A stretch of 64,000 bases of DNA, from assembly GCF_016106035.1 (NCBI RefSeq), contig NZ_JADKPZ010000008.1, positions 43,603 through 107,602 on the forward strand, in the 5' to 3' direction. The DNA is from Arcobacter vandammei (GTDB lineage: Bacteria > Campylobacterota > Campylobacteria > Campylobacterales > Arcobacteraceae). Position 1 is the stretch's first letter. Each line of letters begins with the position of its first letter. This document shows positions 43,713 to 52,970 of the stretch, piece after piece. The notes under the pieces were generated by a model that made no database searches, was not told where the DNA came from, and worked only from the letters and a program-made list of their open reading frames with translations. The translations under genes were made by a program, and so were the position numbers.

Positions 43713-45416
43713 TTATTTAATTAATTCTAAAATTTTAGAAACAACTTCATTAGCACTAATTTCTAGTTTTTCTAAAGTTTTTCTATCTACTAATTCAACT
43801 ATATTTTCACTAGCTCTTTTTCCTACAATTATGGCATAAGGGAAACCAATAAGCTCAAAATCGCCCATTTTGAAACCAAATCTAGCATTTATTCTATCAT
43901 CTAAAATTGTTTCAACATTTGCATCTTTTAGCTCTTTATAAAGCTTTTCTCCTAAAAATGCCTCTTCCTCCTTTTTAGAGTTTGATACAATAATATCTAC
44001 CATAAATGGAGCTGTCTCTTTTGTCCAGATACAACCTTTTTCATCGTGATTTTGCTCAATAACAGCAGCTACCAGTCTTGAAACTCCAATTCCATAACAT
44101 CCCATAATAAACGGTTTTGTTTTTCCTTGTTCATCTAAAAAATTTGCATTCATAGCTTTTGAGTATTTATCTCCTAGTTGGAAAATATGCCCAGCTTCAA
44201 TTCCTTTTGTATATGATAGTTTTCCACCACAACAAGAACAAGAATCGCCCTCTTTAACTGCTATTAAATCTTTATAAACAACATTTTCAAGCGAATTTAA
44301 ATCAAAGTTTTTATAGTGAAAATTCTCTTCATTTGCCCCACAAACCATAGAGTTTGCATTTTCAAGTTCACAATCTATTACAAAAAGTGTATCTTTTGCT
44401 AAATTTACAAGCCCACAATATCCAGCACATAAACCAGCATCTTTTATCTCATCAATAGTGGCATCTATTAACTCTAAAGCATCAATACTATTTACAGCTT
44501 TTGTCTCTTCAAGTTCATCACTTCCTCGCACAAAAAACACAACTATTTTTGAACCCTCTTTAAAAATAGCTTTTTTTATAACTGCTTTTATAGTTTGCTC
44601 TTTTTCTACATTTAAAAAAGTTGCAACTTCTTCTATTGTTTGACAGTTTGGAGTCTCTACTTTTTCTAAAGCTCCATTTGAAAAATCATATTTCTTTGCA
44701 CTTCTTTTTGCAGCTTCAATATTTGCTGCATAAGAACATTTATCACAAACAACAATTGTATCTTCTCCACTACTTGCAATTACATGAAACTCTTTACTTC
44801 CACTTCCACCAATTGCACCACTATCAGCTTCAACAACTCTAAAATCCAGCCCCAGTTTTGTGTAGATTTTTTTGTAAGTTTCTTCCATAAGATTAAATTC
44901 TCTTACTAAATCTTCTTCACTAGAATGAAATGAGTATCCATCTTTCATTAAAAATTCTCTACCTCTCATAAGCCCAAATCGTGGTCTTGCTTCATCTCTA
45001 AATTTTGTATTTATTTGATAAAGATGAAGTGGTAAATCTTTATAAGAAGTTATTCTATTTTTCACCATATTTACAACTGATTCTTCATTTGTAGGACTTA
45101 AAACAAAGTTTGTCCCTTTTCTATCTTTAAATCTTAGCATCTCAGAACCCATTGTTAAATCTCTTCCTGATTCTTCCCATAAAGATAGTGGTGTTACAAA
45201 ACCAAACTGCACTTCACAAGCACCAGCATTGTCCATTTCATCTTTTACAATTTTTCTAATTTTATCTAATACAATTTTTCCTAAAGGCATAAAATCATAA
45301 ATTCCAGCTCCAGTTTGAGATACAAATCCAGCTCTTACTAAAAATTGATGCGATGGTAAAGAGGCATCATTTGGAGTCTCTTTTGTTGTTGGAATAAAAA
45401 ATCTACTAAATTTCAT
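43713..45416 (-). CDS. proS: Prolyl-tRNA synthetase
   Basis: A 567-residue class II synthetase of the bacterial type. The N-terminal catalytic core has TGAGIYDFMPLG and RDEARPRFGLMRGREFLMKD. The YbaK-like INS editing domain lies inside (about 225-380), and class II motif 3 GCYGIGVSRLVAAVIEQ follows. The anticodon domain is at the C-terminus. A CxxC pair (CDKC) and CSCCGG suggest extra metal sites. It charges tRNA-Pro and can deacylate mischarged alanine. It follows hemA in the order I recall from Campylobacter. Confidence 0.97.
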   Translation of the reverse strand: MKFSRFFIPTTKETPNDASLPSHQFLVRAGFVSQTGAGIYDFMPLGKIVLDKIRKIVKDEMDNAGACEVQFGFVTPLSLWEESGRDLTMGSEMLRFKDRKGTNFVLSPTNEESVVNMVKNRITSYKDLPLHLYQINTKFRDEARPRFGLMRGREFLMKDGYSFHSSEEDLVREFNLMEETYKKIYTKLGLDFRVVEADSGAIGGSGSKEFHVIASSGEDTIVVCDKCSYAANIEAAKRSAKKYDFSNGALEKVETPNCQTIEEVATFLNVEKEQTIKAVIKKAIFKEGSKIVVFFVRGSDELEETKAVNSIDALELIDATIDEIKDAGLCAGYCGLVNLAKDTLFVIDCELENANSMVCGANEENFHYKNFDLNSLENVVYKDLIAVKEGDSCSCCGGKLSYTKGIEAGHIFQLGDKYSKAMNANFLDEQGKTKPFIMGCYGIGVSRLVAAVIEQNHDEKGCIWTKETAPFMVDIIVSNSKKEEEAFLGEKLYKELKDANVETILDDRINARFGFKMGDFELIGFPYAIIVGKRASENIVELVDRKTLEKLEISANEVVSKILELIK

Positions 45417-45436
45417 TTAAATCATCCTATATTTTT

Positions 45437-46729
45437 TTAATTTTTTGCTAAGTGTTCACACTTTAAAGTGTCTATGTTATTTGCTGTTTTTGTAAACATA
45501 TTTTGTATTGTTTGAGTTACCAAATCACATTGCTGGTTTTTTGATATATTTTTTAACTGTTTTGATGGATTATGAAGATATTCAGTTAAAATTGTTTGGC
45601 AAAGTTTTTTAATATTATCTTCATACTCTTTTGGAACATAACCTTTTTTTATAGCATTTTTAAGTTTTTTATCAATTATATGTTCACCTTTTAAGTATAA
45701 ATCTTTTATAACAGGTTCAACATCAAGGTTTTTTAGCCAATCAAAAAACTCTAAAGTAGCCCTTCCTACTATTGTATAAGCCTCTTTTGCTTGAGCAGAT
45801 CTTTGAGTCATATTTGCATTTACAATCTCTTGTAAATCATCAACAGCAAAAATTTCCAAATCAAACATTGATATATCTTCATCTATATCTCTTGGAACTG
45901 CTATGTCAAACCAATATCTACTAATACTAGAGCTTGGAGTGTTTTCACTTGTAATGATTGGATAAGGAGCAGATGTTGCTGTTATCATAACAGGAGAAGT
46001 TTCAAGTAAATCTTCAAGATTTGAATATGGTTCAACTTCTACTTTTGTATCAAAAGTATCAGCTAAAGTTTGTGCTTTTTTCATATCTCTACTTATAATA
46101 GTTACACTAAAACCTGCACTAAGTAGATGTTTAACCGCTAATTCACTCATCTCACCAGCTCCAATAACTAAAGCTCTTACACCTTTTGTATCTCCTATAA
46201 GCTCTTTTGCTTTAGCAACCGCTGTTGAAGCAACTGAAACAGAACCAGTTCCTAAACTTGTAGCAGTTCGTACTTGTGCTGCACATTTAAAAGCATAGTG
46301 CATTACTCGACTAATATGTTCACTGCAATAGTGTTTATTTTGAGAAAATCTAAAAGCATCTTTTAGTTGTCCTACAATTTGTGTTTCTCCAATTACCAAA
46401 GAATCAAGTGCAGCAGCAACTGAAAAAAGATGATGAACAGCTACATCTCCATCATAAATATCAGCTCTATCATATAAAAAATCAAAATCAAGATTTGCAT
46501 AACTTGATAATTTTTCAATAATATCTCTACTACTTAGCTTAATATTTGAAGATTTTGTAATAATTTCAACTCTATTACAAGTAGATAGTAAAACAACTTC
46601 ATTAGTATAGTTAAAATCTAAAAGTTGTTTTATAAATCTATCTTTTTTATCTTCATCATTAAAAGCTAATTTTTCTCTCTGTTTTATATCTATATTTTTA
46701 TGAGAAAAGCTAATTACTAAATAACTCAT
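45437..46729 (-). CDS. hemA: Glutamyl-tRNA reductase
   Basis: A 430-residue enzyme. It has the catalytic cysteine Cys51 in LSTCNRVEI, HLFSVAAALDSLVIGETQI, the NADPH-binding GAGEMSELAVKHL near 190, and a helical dimerisation domain. It reduces glutamyl-tRNA to glutamate-1-semialdehyde, the first committed step of C5 heme synthesis. It lies two bases behind the polyprenyl synthase gene and 20 bases before proS. The length is normal. The family is usually regulated by heme, but nothing in the sequence shows this here. Confidence 0.97.
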   Translation of the reverse strand: MSYLVISFSHKNIDIKQREKLAFNDEDKKDRFIKQLLDFNYTNEVVLLSTCNRVEIITKSSNIKLSSRDIIEKLSSYANLDFDFLYDRADIYDGDVAVHHLFSVAAALDSLVIGETQIVGQLKDAFRFSQNKHYCSEHISRVMHYAFKCAAQVRTATSLGTGSVSVASTAVAKAKELIGDTKGVRALVIGAGEMSELAVKHLLSAGFSVTIISRDMKKAQTLADTFDTKVEVEPYSNLEDLLETSPVMITATSAPYPIITSENTPSSSISRYWFDIAVPRDIDEDISMFDLEIFAVDDLQEIVNANMTQRSAQAKEAYTIVGRATLEFFDWLKNLDVEPVIKDLYLKGEHIIDKKLKNAIKKGYVPKEYEDNIKKLCQTILTEYLHNPSKQLKNISKNQQCDLVTQTIQNMFTKTANNIDTLKCEHLAKN

Positions 46730-46731
46730 AC

Positions 46732-47631
46732 TTAAAACTCTCTTTCTATCATAGCTTTCATAATAGCTACAAGTTCACTGCTATTTTTCTCATCTTTTAT
46801 AGAGTTAATTGCTAAAAGTCCAGTTTCTCTAGCCTCTTTTATAGAATCTTCTAAAGCATTTGTAAGATTTAACTGCTCTTTTATCCATAAAATCTCACTT
46901 GAATTTAAATCCTTTTTGTATAGAGATTTTAAGTACTCTTTATCTTCAACTCTTTCATACAAATACAAATATGGAATAGTTACTTTTCCCTCTTTAAAAT
47001 CGTGCATTGCTGGTTTTCCAAGAGTTTTTTCATCTTGTGTAATATCTAAAATATCATCTATCATTTGAAATGCCAAACCCAAGTTTTTACCATAATTTGC
47101 AAACTTTTGGCTATCAAGATTTGCTAAAATTGCTGCACTTCTAGCACTTGCTTCTATTAGTGATGCTGTTTTTTTATATATCATAGTCAAATAAGTATCA
47201 TAAGAAGTATTGAAAGAGTTTGTTAAATCAACATCCATCATCTCTCCAATACTAAGCTCTGTAACTGCATTTGATACATGGTAAGCAACTCTTTTATCCA
47301 TTTGAGATAGCTCTGTAAAGGCTCTTGAGTATAAAATATCTCCAAACATTATTGAAGTTTTATTATCATAAAGTGCATTTACACTTGGCTTTCCTCTTCT
47401 AGTGTCCGCATCATCTATTACATCATCGTGAAGAAGTGAAGCTGCATGAATCATCTCAACAACTGCACAAAGTTTTATGCTCTCTTCATTTTCACCTGCA
47501 ATTTTAAGAATTAGTTTAGATCTTAACATCTTTCCAGTAGAGAGCTTTTCAAGCAACTCTAAAGCTTTTGGATATGAACAAACTTCTACAAAATTTCTTA
47601 TTTGTTTTTTTACTTTTTCTAAAACTTCCAC
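46732..47631 (-). CDS. Polyprenyl diphosphate synthase (octaprenyl type)
   Basis: A 299-residue all-helical trans-prenyltransferase. The two aspartate motifs are HDDVIDDADTRRG (about residues 69-81) and QMIDDILDITQD near 190, with GDILYSRAF between. It extends allylic diphosphates with isopentenyl diphosphate to make the side chain of the respiratory quinone, menaquinone in this phylum. I give no gene symbol since chain length cannot be read reliably. It abuts the DUF2018 gene and hemA in a tight operon. Confidence 0.93.
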   Translation of the reverse strand: MEVLEKVKKQIRNFVEVCSYPKALELLEKLSTGKMLRSKLILKIAGENEESIKLCAVVEMIHAASLLHDDVIDDADTRRGKPSVNALYDNKTSIMFGDILYSRAFTELSQMDKRVAYHVSNAVTELSIGEMMDVDLTNSFNTSYDTYLTMIYKKTASLIEASARSAAILANLDSQKFANYGKNLGLAFQMIDDILDITQDEKTLGKPAMHDFKEGKVTIPYLYLYERVEDKEYLKSLYKKDLNSSEILWIKEQLNLTNALEDSIKEARETGLLAINSIKDEKNSSELVAIMKAMIEREF

Positions 47632-47934
47632 TTAACTATCCAACCTACTAATAATCTCCCCAGAAATTTCCATATAAAGTCCTTTCTTCATAGAGTTTAC
47701 ATCATCTTCATTTTTATTTTTAAACTCTTGTAAAAATAAATTTATATCAAAATCTTCCTCTTTATCCTTACTAATCATAAGTTCTAAAATTGCCAATTTT
47801 TCAAAAACCTTATCAAGTTCATCTTCAAGTAAATCTCTATGTGTTTGCTCCATAATATCGAAAAATTTTGATTTTGGGCTTCCAAAAAAGATGTCATCAT
47901 CATCTTCAGTAAACCAATCTTTAAACTTACTCAT
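47632..47934 (-). CDS. DUF2018-family protein
   Basis: A 100-residue acidic helical protein. The N-terminal WFTEDDDDIFFGSPKSKFFDI and the following helices match DUF2018, a family limited to Campylobacterota as far as I know. No function is established. It lies between hisD (one shared base) and the polyprenyl synthase gene, with no gap, so it is co-translated with biosynthetic genes. Confidence 0.88.
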   Translation of the reverse strand: MSKFKDWFTEDDDDIFFGSPKSKFFDIMEQTHRDLLEDELDKVFEKLAILELMISKDKEEDFDINLFLQEFKNKNEDDVNSMKKGLYMEISGEIISRLDS

Positions 47935-49226
47935 TATTTTTCTAACCTAACTCTAACACTTTTTGCATGTGCTTCAAGACCTTCAGTATCAGCTAATAAA
48001 GCACATGATTCACCAAGCTCTTCTATTGCTTTTTTTGAAAAACTAATAATTGAACTTTTTTTCATAAAGTTTTCCACATTTAAAGGGCTATAAAACTTAG
48101 CTGTACTTCCTGTTGGAAGTGTGTGATTTGGACCAGCTATATAATCACCAATTGGTTCAGGTGTGTTTTCTCCTAAGAAGATTGCACCTGCATGTTTTAT
48201 ATATGGTAGTAGCTCAAAAGGGTTTTGTGTCATAACTTCTAGGTGTTCAGGTGCTATTTCATTCATAAGTTCTAGTGCTTCTTCCATATTTTTAGCCACA
48301 ATAATAGCACCTCTATCATCTATTGATTTTTGTGCAATATCTTTTCTGCTTAGAGATTTTAAAATCTCTTCAACTTCAAAGCTAGTTTTTTGTGCTAACT
48401 CTTCACAAGTTGTAATTAAAATTGAACTTGCCATCTCATCGTGTTCTGCTTGTGAAAGTAAATCAAATGCTACATATCTTGCATTTGCACTGCTATCAGC
48501 TAATATTCCAATCTCACTTGGACCTGCTATCATATCAATATTTACTTCTCCAAAAACCATCTTTTTTGCTGTTGCTACAAAAATATTTCCAGGCCCTGTT
48601 ATTACATCAACTTTTTTTATAGTTTGTGTTCCATAAGCCATAGCAGCGACTGCTGAAGCCCCACCAACTTTATAAACTTTCGAAACTCCACATAAGTGAC
48701 AAGCTGCAAGTAAAAGTTCATTTACTTCATTATTTGGAGTTGGAGTACAAACAACTATCTCTTTAACTCCTGCAACCTTTGCTGGAATTGCATTCATTAA
48801 AAGGCTACTTGGATATGCTGCTTTTCCACCTGGAATATAAAGCCCTGCTCTATCAACAGGAGTTACTTTTTGCCCTAATATTGTACCGTTGTCTTCAAAA
48901 TCAAGCCACGATTTTGGAAGTTGTTTTTCGTGATATGCTTTTATTCTATCGTGTGCTGTGTGAAGTGAAGCTCTTAGGTTTTCATCAATATTTTCGTATG
49001 CTTTTTTCATATCTTCTTGCGAGATTAAAAGTTCATCATCACTTTTTACTTCCCATTTATCAAATTTTTGAATATGTGTTTTTAAAGCTTCATTTCCATT
49101 TTCAATAATCTCGTCAATAATAGTTTGCACTATTTGTGAAACACCTTTTATATCGCTTTTTGCTCTGCTTAAAATAGTATCAAACTCTAAAGCAAAGTTT
49201 TTATCTTGTGAATTAATTATTTTCAT
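47934..49226 (-). CDS. hisD: Histidinol dehydrogenase
   Basis: A 430-residue full-length enzyme, with PGGKAAYPSSLLMNAIPAKVAGV, TGPGNIFVATAKK, IDMIAGPSEI and the catalytic EHLEVMT segment near residue 325. It oxidises histidinol to histidine in two NAD-dependent steps using zinc. It overlaps aroK by 14 bases and abuts the DUF2018 gene. No other his gene is near. The N-terminus is normal, with ATG 49226 inside the end of aroK. Confidence 0.97.
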   Translation of the reverse strand: MKIINSQDKNFALEFDTILSRAKSDIKGVSQIVQTIIDEIIENGNEALKTHIQKFDKWEVKSDDELLISQEDMKKAYENIDENLRASLHTAHDRIKAYHEKQLPKSWLDFEDNGTILGQKVTPVDRAGLYIPGGKAAYPSSLLMNAIPAKVAGVKEIVVCTPTPNNEVNELLLAACHLCGVSKVYKVGGASAVAAMAYGTQTIKKVDVITGPGNIFVATAKKMVFGEVNIDMIAGPSEIGILADSSANARYVAFDLLSQAEHDEMASSILITTCEELAQKTSFEVEEILKSLSRKDIAQKSIDDRGAIIVAKNMEEALELMNEIAPEHLEVMTQNPFELLPYIKHAGAIFLGENTPEPIGDYIAGPNHTLPTGSTAKFYSPLNVENFMKKSSIISFSKKAIEELGESCALLADTEGLEAHAKSVRVRLEK

Positions 49227-49734
49227 CTATTCTTCCTAAAATTTCATTTACTACTAAATCTATATCTCTATTTTCAACATCTACAATAATATTTGCAACT
49301 TTTTCATACTCTACACTTCTTTGATTATATAACTTTAAAGCCTCTTTTTTATTTTTTAAAAGTGGTCTTTTTTTAATCTTTGCCTTTGCATTAGGAGCTT
49401 TTTTTATTCTTGTTAAAACCCCTTCAAAAGATGATTTTAGATAAATTACAGTTCCAATATTTTGGATATTTTCTTGTTTATAAAAGCCACCACCTGTTGA
49501 AATAATAGTGTTTTCTACACTCTCTTCAAGCCAAAGAGCTGTTTTTTTCTCTAAGTTTCTAAAGTAAGCTTCGCCATCCCTCTCAAAGATTTTTTTAATT
49601 CTTCTATTTTCCATACTTTCGATTAAATCATCAGTATCAATAGCAAAATAGTTGCTTTTTTTTACCAAAGCTCGTGCTAGTGTTCCTTTTCCAACACCCA
49701 TAAATCCAATTAAAATAATATTATTTTTTTTCAT
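49213..49734 (-). CDS. aroK: Shikimate kinase
   Basis: A 173-residue P-loop kinase. The phosphate loop reads GFMGVGKGTLAR (about 10-21), with Gly where most shikimate kinases have Ser after the Lys. D-T-D at 33-35 binds shikimate, with GEAYFRNLE and STGGGF following, then the LID region with RPLL near 122. It phosphorylates shikimate in the chorismate pathway. It overlaps hisD, so the two amino-acid genes are coupled. The P-loop change should be tolerated but is unusual. Confidence 0.92.
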   Translation of the reverse strand: MKKNNIILIGFMGVGKGTLARALVKKSNYFAIDTDDLIESMENRRIKKIFERDGEAYFRNLEKKTALWLEESVENTIISTGGGFYKQENIQNIGTVIYLKSSFEGVLTRIKKAPNAKAKIKKRPLLKNKKEALKLYNQRSVEYEKVANIIVDVENRDIDLVVNEILGRIDENN

Positions 49735-49771
49735 TTCTCAATCTTTTTTTTCAATAGTTCGAGGATTATAT

Positions 49772-50653
49772 CTAAATATTAGTAAATTTTCTTTTGTATC
49801 TTTCTATCATAGTAGCATTACCCAAAACTCCACCTTGATGAATATATAAAAATATGTAATCATCTATATTTTCAACTTTTTCTTTTAGACCTTTTACATA
49901 GCCTTCAAAAACAATCCAACCTAAACTATCATAAAGTAGGTCAAACTCTATATTTGTTTGGTCTTTTAATTCTAAATGCTTAAGATAAAATTCACTATAA
50001 AGTTTTCCAAAATGGTATTTTTTGTTTTTTTCTAAAATTCTTGGAAAATTTTCAATTTCAAGCTCTAAAAACTGCTTTTTAAGATACTCATCATCTCCTA
50101 CACAAGAACATGTAAGAACTTCAAAAGGTAAATTTTGTTGCAAATATAGTGCAGTTGTGCCTGTTCCACTTGGCAAAAAGATTTTTAGATTTTGCTCTTG
50201 TATATTTTTCTCTTTTGCCCAAATTTTTATCTCATTGGCTAGAAGCTCTATTCCAAATTTTGCCTCTTTTACTGCTCCACCTTCAACAATAAATAACTCA
50301 TTTTCTTTAAAAATTTTAGGAATTTCTCCGATTTTTAAATTCATACCATTTTCTAATGCTTCTTTATAGTTTCCGCTTGGATTATCTTTTAGATAATTTG
50401 GCAAATGCTTTATATAGTAGTCAAATTTTAGATTTTTTAATTTGCACAAAACCGATAAAGAGTACATAGCATTTGATTGAGCTGAACCATAAGAGATGAT
50501 TTTTTTGTAAGAACTTAAATCACTTTTTAAAAAGTAGTAAAGCTTTCTAGCTTTATTTCCAGAGAAATCACTATGCAATAAATCATCTCTTTTTATAAAA
50601 TATTTTTGATTGTTTAAAAAAACTTCAGATATTTTTGAGTTTAAAAAATCCAT
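49772..50653 (-). CDS. ACC deaminase/D-cysteine desulfhydrase-family PLP enzyme
   Basis: A 293-residue fold-type II PLP enzyme. The PLP lysine lies in DFSGNKARKLYYFL (about residues 29-42), with SYGSAQSNAMYS supplying the phosphate-binding part. LPSGTGTTALYLQQ near 165 is the glycine-rich phosphate loop. Relatives include ACC deaminase and D-cysteine desulfhydrase; here the reaction is uncertain. It is shorter than the roughly 330 residues of characterised members. It ends 37 bases before aroK and is divergent from exbB. Confidence 0.85.
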   Translation of the reverse strand: MDFLNSKISEVFLNNQKYFIKRDDLLHSDFSGNKARKLYYFLKSDLSSYKKIISYGSAQSNAMYSLSVLCKLKNLKFDYYIKHLPNYLKDNPSGNYKEALENGMNLKIGEIPKIFKENELFIVEGGAVKEAKFGIELLANEIKIWAKEKNIQEQNLKIFLPSGTGTTALYLQQNLPFEVLTCSCVGDDEYLKKQFLELEIENFPRILEKNKKYHFGKLYSEFYLKHLELKDQTNIEFDLLYDSLGWIVFEGYVKGLKEKVENIDDYIFLYIHQGGVLGNATMIERYKRKFTNI

Positions 50654-50680
50654 AAATCACCATATTAATTAAAGTTTCAA

Positions 50681-50686
50681 TATAAT
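50681..50686 (+). promoter_or_regulatory. -10 box for exbB
   Basis: A perfect TATAAT, 27 bases before the exbB ATG, with AAAGG as the ribosome site. It probably drives exbB, exbD and the restriction genes that follow without a break. Confidence 0.6.
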
Positions 50687-50712
50687 ATCAGAATTTTTTA
50701 TAAAGGTTTTAA

Positions 50713-51189
50713 ATGAATTTTTTAGAGTATGCTGATAAAGGTGGAGTAATAGTATATATTTTGATATTTTTAAATATCATTGGTTTTACAATAATAATTT
50801 GGAAATTCTTTACTGTTCCTAGAAAACACCAAATCATAGCAAGAATCAAACAAAAAATAAAACCAAATAATTCCACTTCTGCTCAAATAGAGTATGAAAT
50901 AAAGAAATTAGAAACAGGACTTACAATTATAAAAAATATTGCTATCATATCACCACTTTTAGGTCTTTTGGGAACTGTTGTTGGGATTTATATCTCATTT
51001 GAAGATATAACAGCAAAAGGTTTGGGAGACCCAACAATATTTTCAGGTGGAATTGCTGTTGCTTTAATTACAACAATTGCTGGAATTATCGTATCTATTC
51101 CTCATCAAATTGCCTATAATCACTTTATTTCTATGATTGATACGATTGAAGTTTTGGCTAAAAAAGAGTTAGTTGGGAAAGAAGAATAG
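50713..51189 (+). CDS. exbB: Biopolymer transport protein ExbB
   Basis: A 158-residue MotA/TolQ/ExbB-family protein with three membrane helices (about 14-32, 75-97 and 110-140). The conserved NIAIISPLLGLLGTVVGIYISF and GGIAVALITTIAGIIVSIPHQI segments form the proton channel with ExbD. It energises TonB-dependent uptake. It is the short type (E. coli ExbB has 244 residues). exbD follows immediately, without a gap. Confidence 0.92.
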   Translation: MNFLEYADKGGVIVYILIFLNIIGFTIIIWKFFTVPRKHQIIARIKQKIKPNNSTSAQIEYEIKKLETGLTIIKNIAIISPLLGLLGTVVGIYISFEDITAKGLGDPTIFSGGIAVALITTIAGIIVSIPHQIAYNHFISMIDTIEVLAKKELVGKEE

Positions 51190-51579
51190 ATGAAAAGAAG
51201 AGAGCCATTAGGTCTTGATTTAACACCTGTTATTGATGTTGTTTTTATCCTACTTATATTCTTTTTGGTTACAAGTGTTTTCAAAAAAGAGGAAATTGCT
51301 CTTATGCTTGATTTACCAAGTTCAAATGCAAAAGAGATACAGATAAAATCTGAACAAGTTTTTATCGAACTAAGTAGCAATAAATTAGCAATCAAAGGGA
51401 TTGAAGTCTCTTTTGAATCCTTGGAAGATAATCTAAAAGAGATAAAAAACAAAGATAATGCTATAATAGTAAGAATTGATAAAAAAGTACCTTACGAAAG
51501 AGTTGTAAAAGTTCTTGATTTACTTCAAAAATATAGCTTAAATAATCTAGCTTTAGTTACTAATGAAGAGAAAAAATGA
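51190..51579 (+). CDS. exbD: Biopolymer transport protein ExbD
   Basis: A 129-residue protein with one membrane helix (about 13-33), carrying the conserved proton-relay Asp in LTPVIDVVFILLIFFLVTS, and a periplasmic domain of the ExbD/TolR fold. It works with ExbB to power TonB. tonB usually follows exbD, but here a DNA methylase gene starts inside the exbD stop (ATGA) instead. No tonB is in the window. Confidence 0.93.
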   Translation: MKRREPLGLDLTPVIDVVFILLIFFLVTSVFKKEEIALMLDLPSSNAKEIQIKSEQVFIELSSNKLAIKGIEVSFESLEDNLKEIKNKDNAIIVRIDKKVPYERVVKVLDLLQKYSLNNLALVTNEEKK

Positions 51580-52442
51580 CAAGTCCAGTAATAAAAAATA
51601 GAACTTTTCAACCATTTGTAAAATGGGTAGGTGGGAAAAGAGGACTTTTATCTCAAATTATTCCACTTTTACCAAAAAAATTCAATAACTATTTTGAACC
51701 CTTTGTTGGTGGTGGAGCTTTGTTTTTTGAGCTTTACTCTTTGGGACTTTTAAAGAATAAAGAGGTTTTTTTATTTGATATAAATAGTGAACTTATAAAT
51801 GCTTATAATGTTGTAAAAAATAGCCCAACTCAACTTATAAAAGAGCTTGAAATTTTAAAACAAAATCACTCAAAAGAACAGTACTATGAAATTAGGGCTT
51901 GGGATAGAGAAGAAGATTTTTTAAAAAGAAGCGATGTACAAAGAGCTTCAAGATTTATATATCTAAACAAAACTTGTTTTAACGGGCTTTATAGAGTAAA
52001 TAAAAAAAATCAAAACAATGTTCCAATTGGAAGTTATAAAGAACCAAATATTTGCGATTATGAAGTAATTTTAAATGCAAGTTTTGCTTTAAAAAATGTA
52101 ACTATTTTAAATACTAGTTATAGAGAGGTTTTAAAACATGCTTCAAAAGGCGATTTTGTTTATTTTGATCCACCTTACTATCCACTTACACAAACTTCTA
52201 GTTTTACATCTTATAGTGAGTTTGATTTTTTGGAAAAAGAGCAAAAAGAACTCTTTGAAGTTTTTAAAAATTTGAGTATGATCGGGTGTAATGTAATGCA
52301 CAGTAATTCTGATACAGAGTTTATAAAAAACTTGTACAAAGATTTTGAAATAGTTGAGATTCTTGCAAATAGATTTATAAATAGCAAAAGTGAAGGTCGT
52401 GGAAAGATTAGTGAGATTATAATTAAAATTTTGGAGGAATAA
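51576..52442 (+). CDS. dpnM: Dam/DpnM-type adenine-N6 DNA methyltransferase
   Basis: A 288-residue D12-class (alpha) adenine-N6 methyltransferase. FVKWVGGKRGLL (about 14-25) and PFVGGGALFFEL bind S-adenosylmethionine, and the catalytic DPPY is at 198-201 in VYFDPPYYPLTQTSSF. The family methylates GATC; with a DpnII-like endonuclease downstream this would be the protecting enzyme. Its ATG overlaps the exbD stop by four bases, so it is translated from the exb transcript. The GRGKISEIII ending is typical. Specificity is inferred. Confidence 0.92.
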   Translation: MTSPVIKNRTFQPFVKWVGGKRGLLSQIIPLLPKKFNNYFEPFVGGGALFFELYSLGLLKNKEVFLFDINSELINAYNVVKNSPTQLIKELEILKQNHSKEQYYEIRAWDREEDFLKRSDVQRASRFIYLNKTCFNGLYRVNKKNQNNVPIGSYKEPNICDYEVILNASFALKNVTILNTSYREVLKHASKGDFVYFDPPYYPLTQTSSFTSYSEFDFLEKEQKELFEVFKNLSMIGCNVMHSNSDTEFIKNLYKDFEIVEILANRFINSKSEGRGKISEIIIKILEE

Positions 52443-52445
52443 TTT

Positions 52446-52970
52446 ATGATAAGAAATGATAATTCACTAGATGTTAATTTATATAACATAGAAAATTATA
52501 CAACAAGAAGTAGTATTAGACAATTTTTGTTACAAATTTGGTCTTCAGAAAAAATTGCAACGAAATATAGATACTTTGTTGAAACATTAAATAATGGCGA
52601 TAGAATATATTTAGAGAGACCAGGAAGATTAAATAAGGGTTGTGATTTTGTAATTTATATAGAAAATCAATTTTTATGGGGTAATGGAAATGATAGACCA
52701 CCTGCACATGAATTTATTTTTAATGATTTAATTTCCAAAAAACAAAGTTTAAGCATACAAGAATGGAATAACTTACTTAATGCTATCGAAGTAATTTTTA
52801 ATTGCAAAAATTATAATAATTCATTACTTTATACATCTAATTTACCTATTGTAGGATTAGAATATGAATTGTTACTTAAACTGCTTAGATGGTTTTTTAT
52901 TGAGCAAGATTTAACTTATTGGTCTGGTGCTGGTAGAGAGATGTTATATCAAGGTATTTTAAATGTCTAA
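52446..52970 (+). CDS. Unknown protein between methylase and DpnII-like nuclease
   Basis: A 174-residue protein that I do not recognise. It has a strong GGAGG ribosome site. Its C-terminus FFIEQDLTYWSGAGREMLYQGI overlaps the endonuclease start by eight bases, so the three genes are one unit. The middle region (GDRIYLERPGRLNKGCDFVIYIEN) looks like a beta-rich domain. I see no catalytic motif. Position suggests an accessory of the restriction system, such as a specificity or control factor. Confidence 0.65.
   Translation: MIRNDNSLDVNLYNIENYTTRSSIRQFLLQIWSSEKIATKYRYFVETLNNGDRIYLERPGRLNKGCDFVIYIENQFLWGNGNDRPPAHEFIFNDLISKKQSLSIQEWNNLLNAIEVIFNCKNYNNSLLYTSNLPIVGLEYELLLKLLRWFFIEQDLTYWSGAGREMLYQGILNV

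Noticed and set aside
48163..49108. Several plus-strand ORFs opposite hisD
   Set aside because: Shadows of a full-length, well-conserved enzyme gene.
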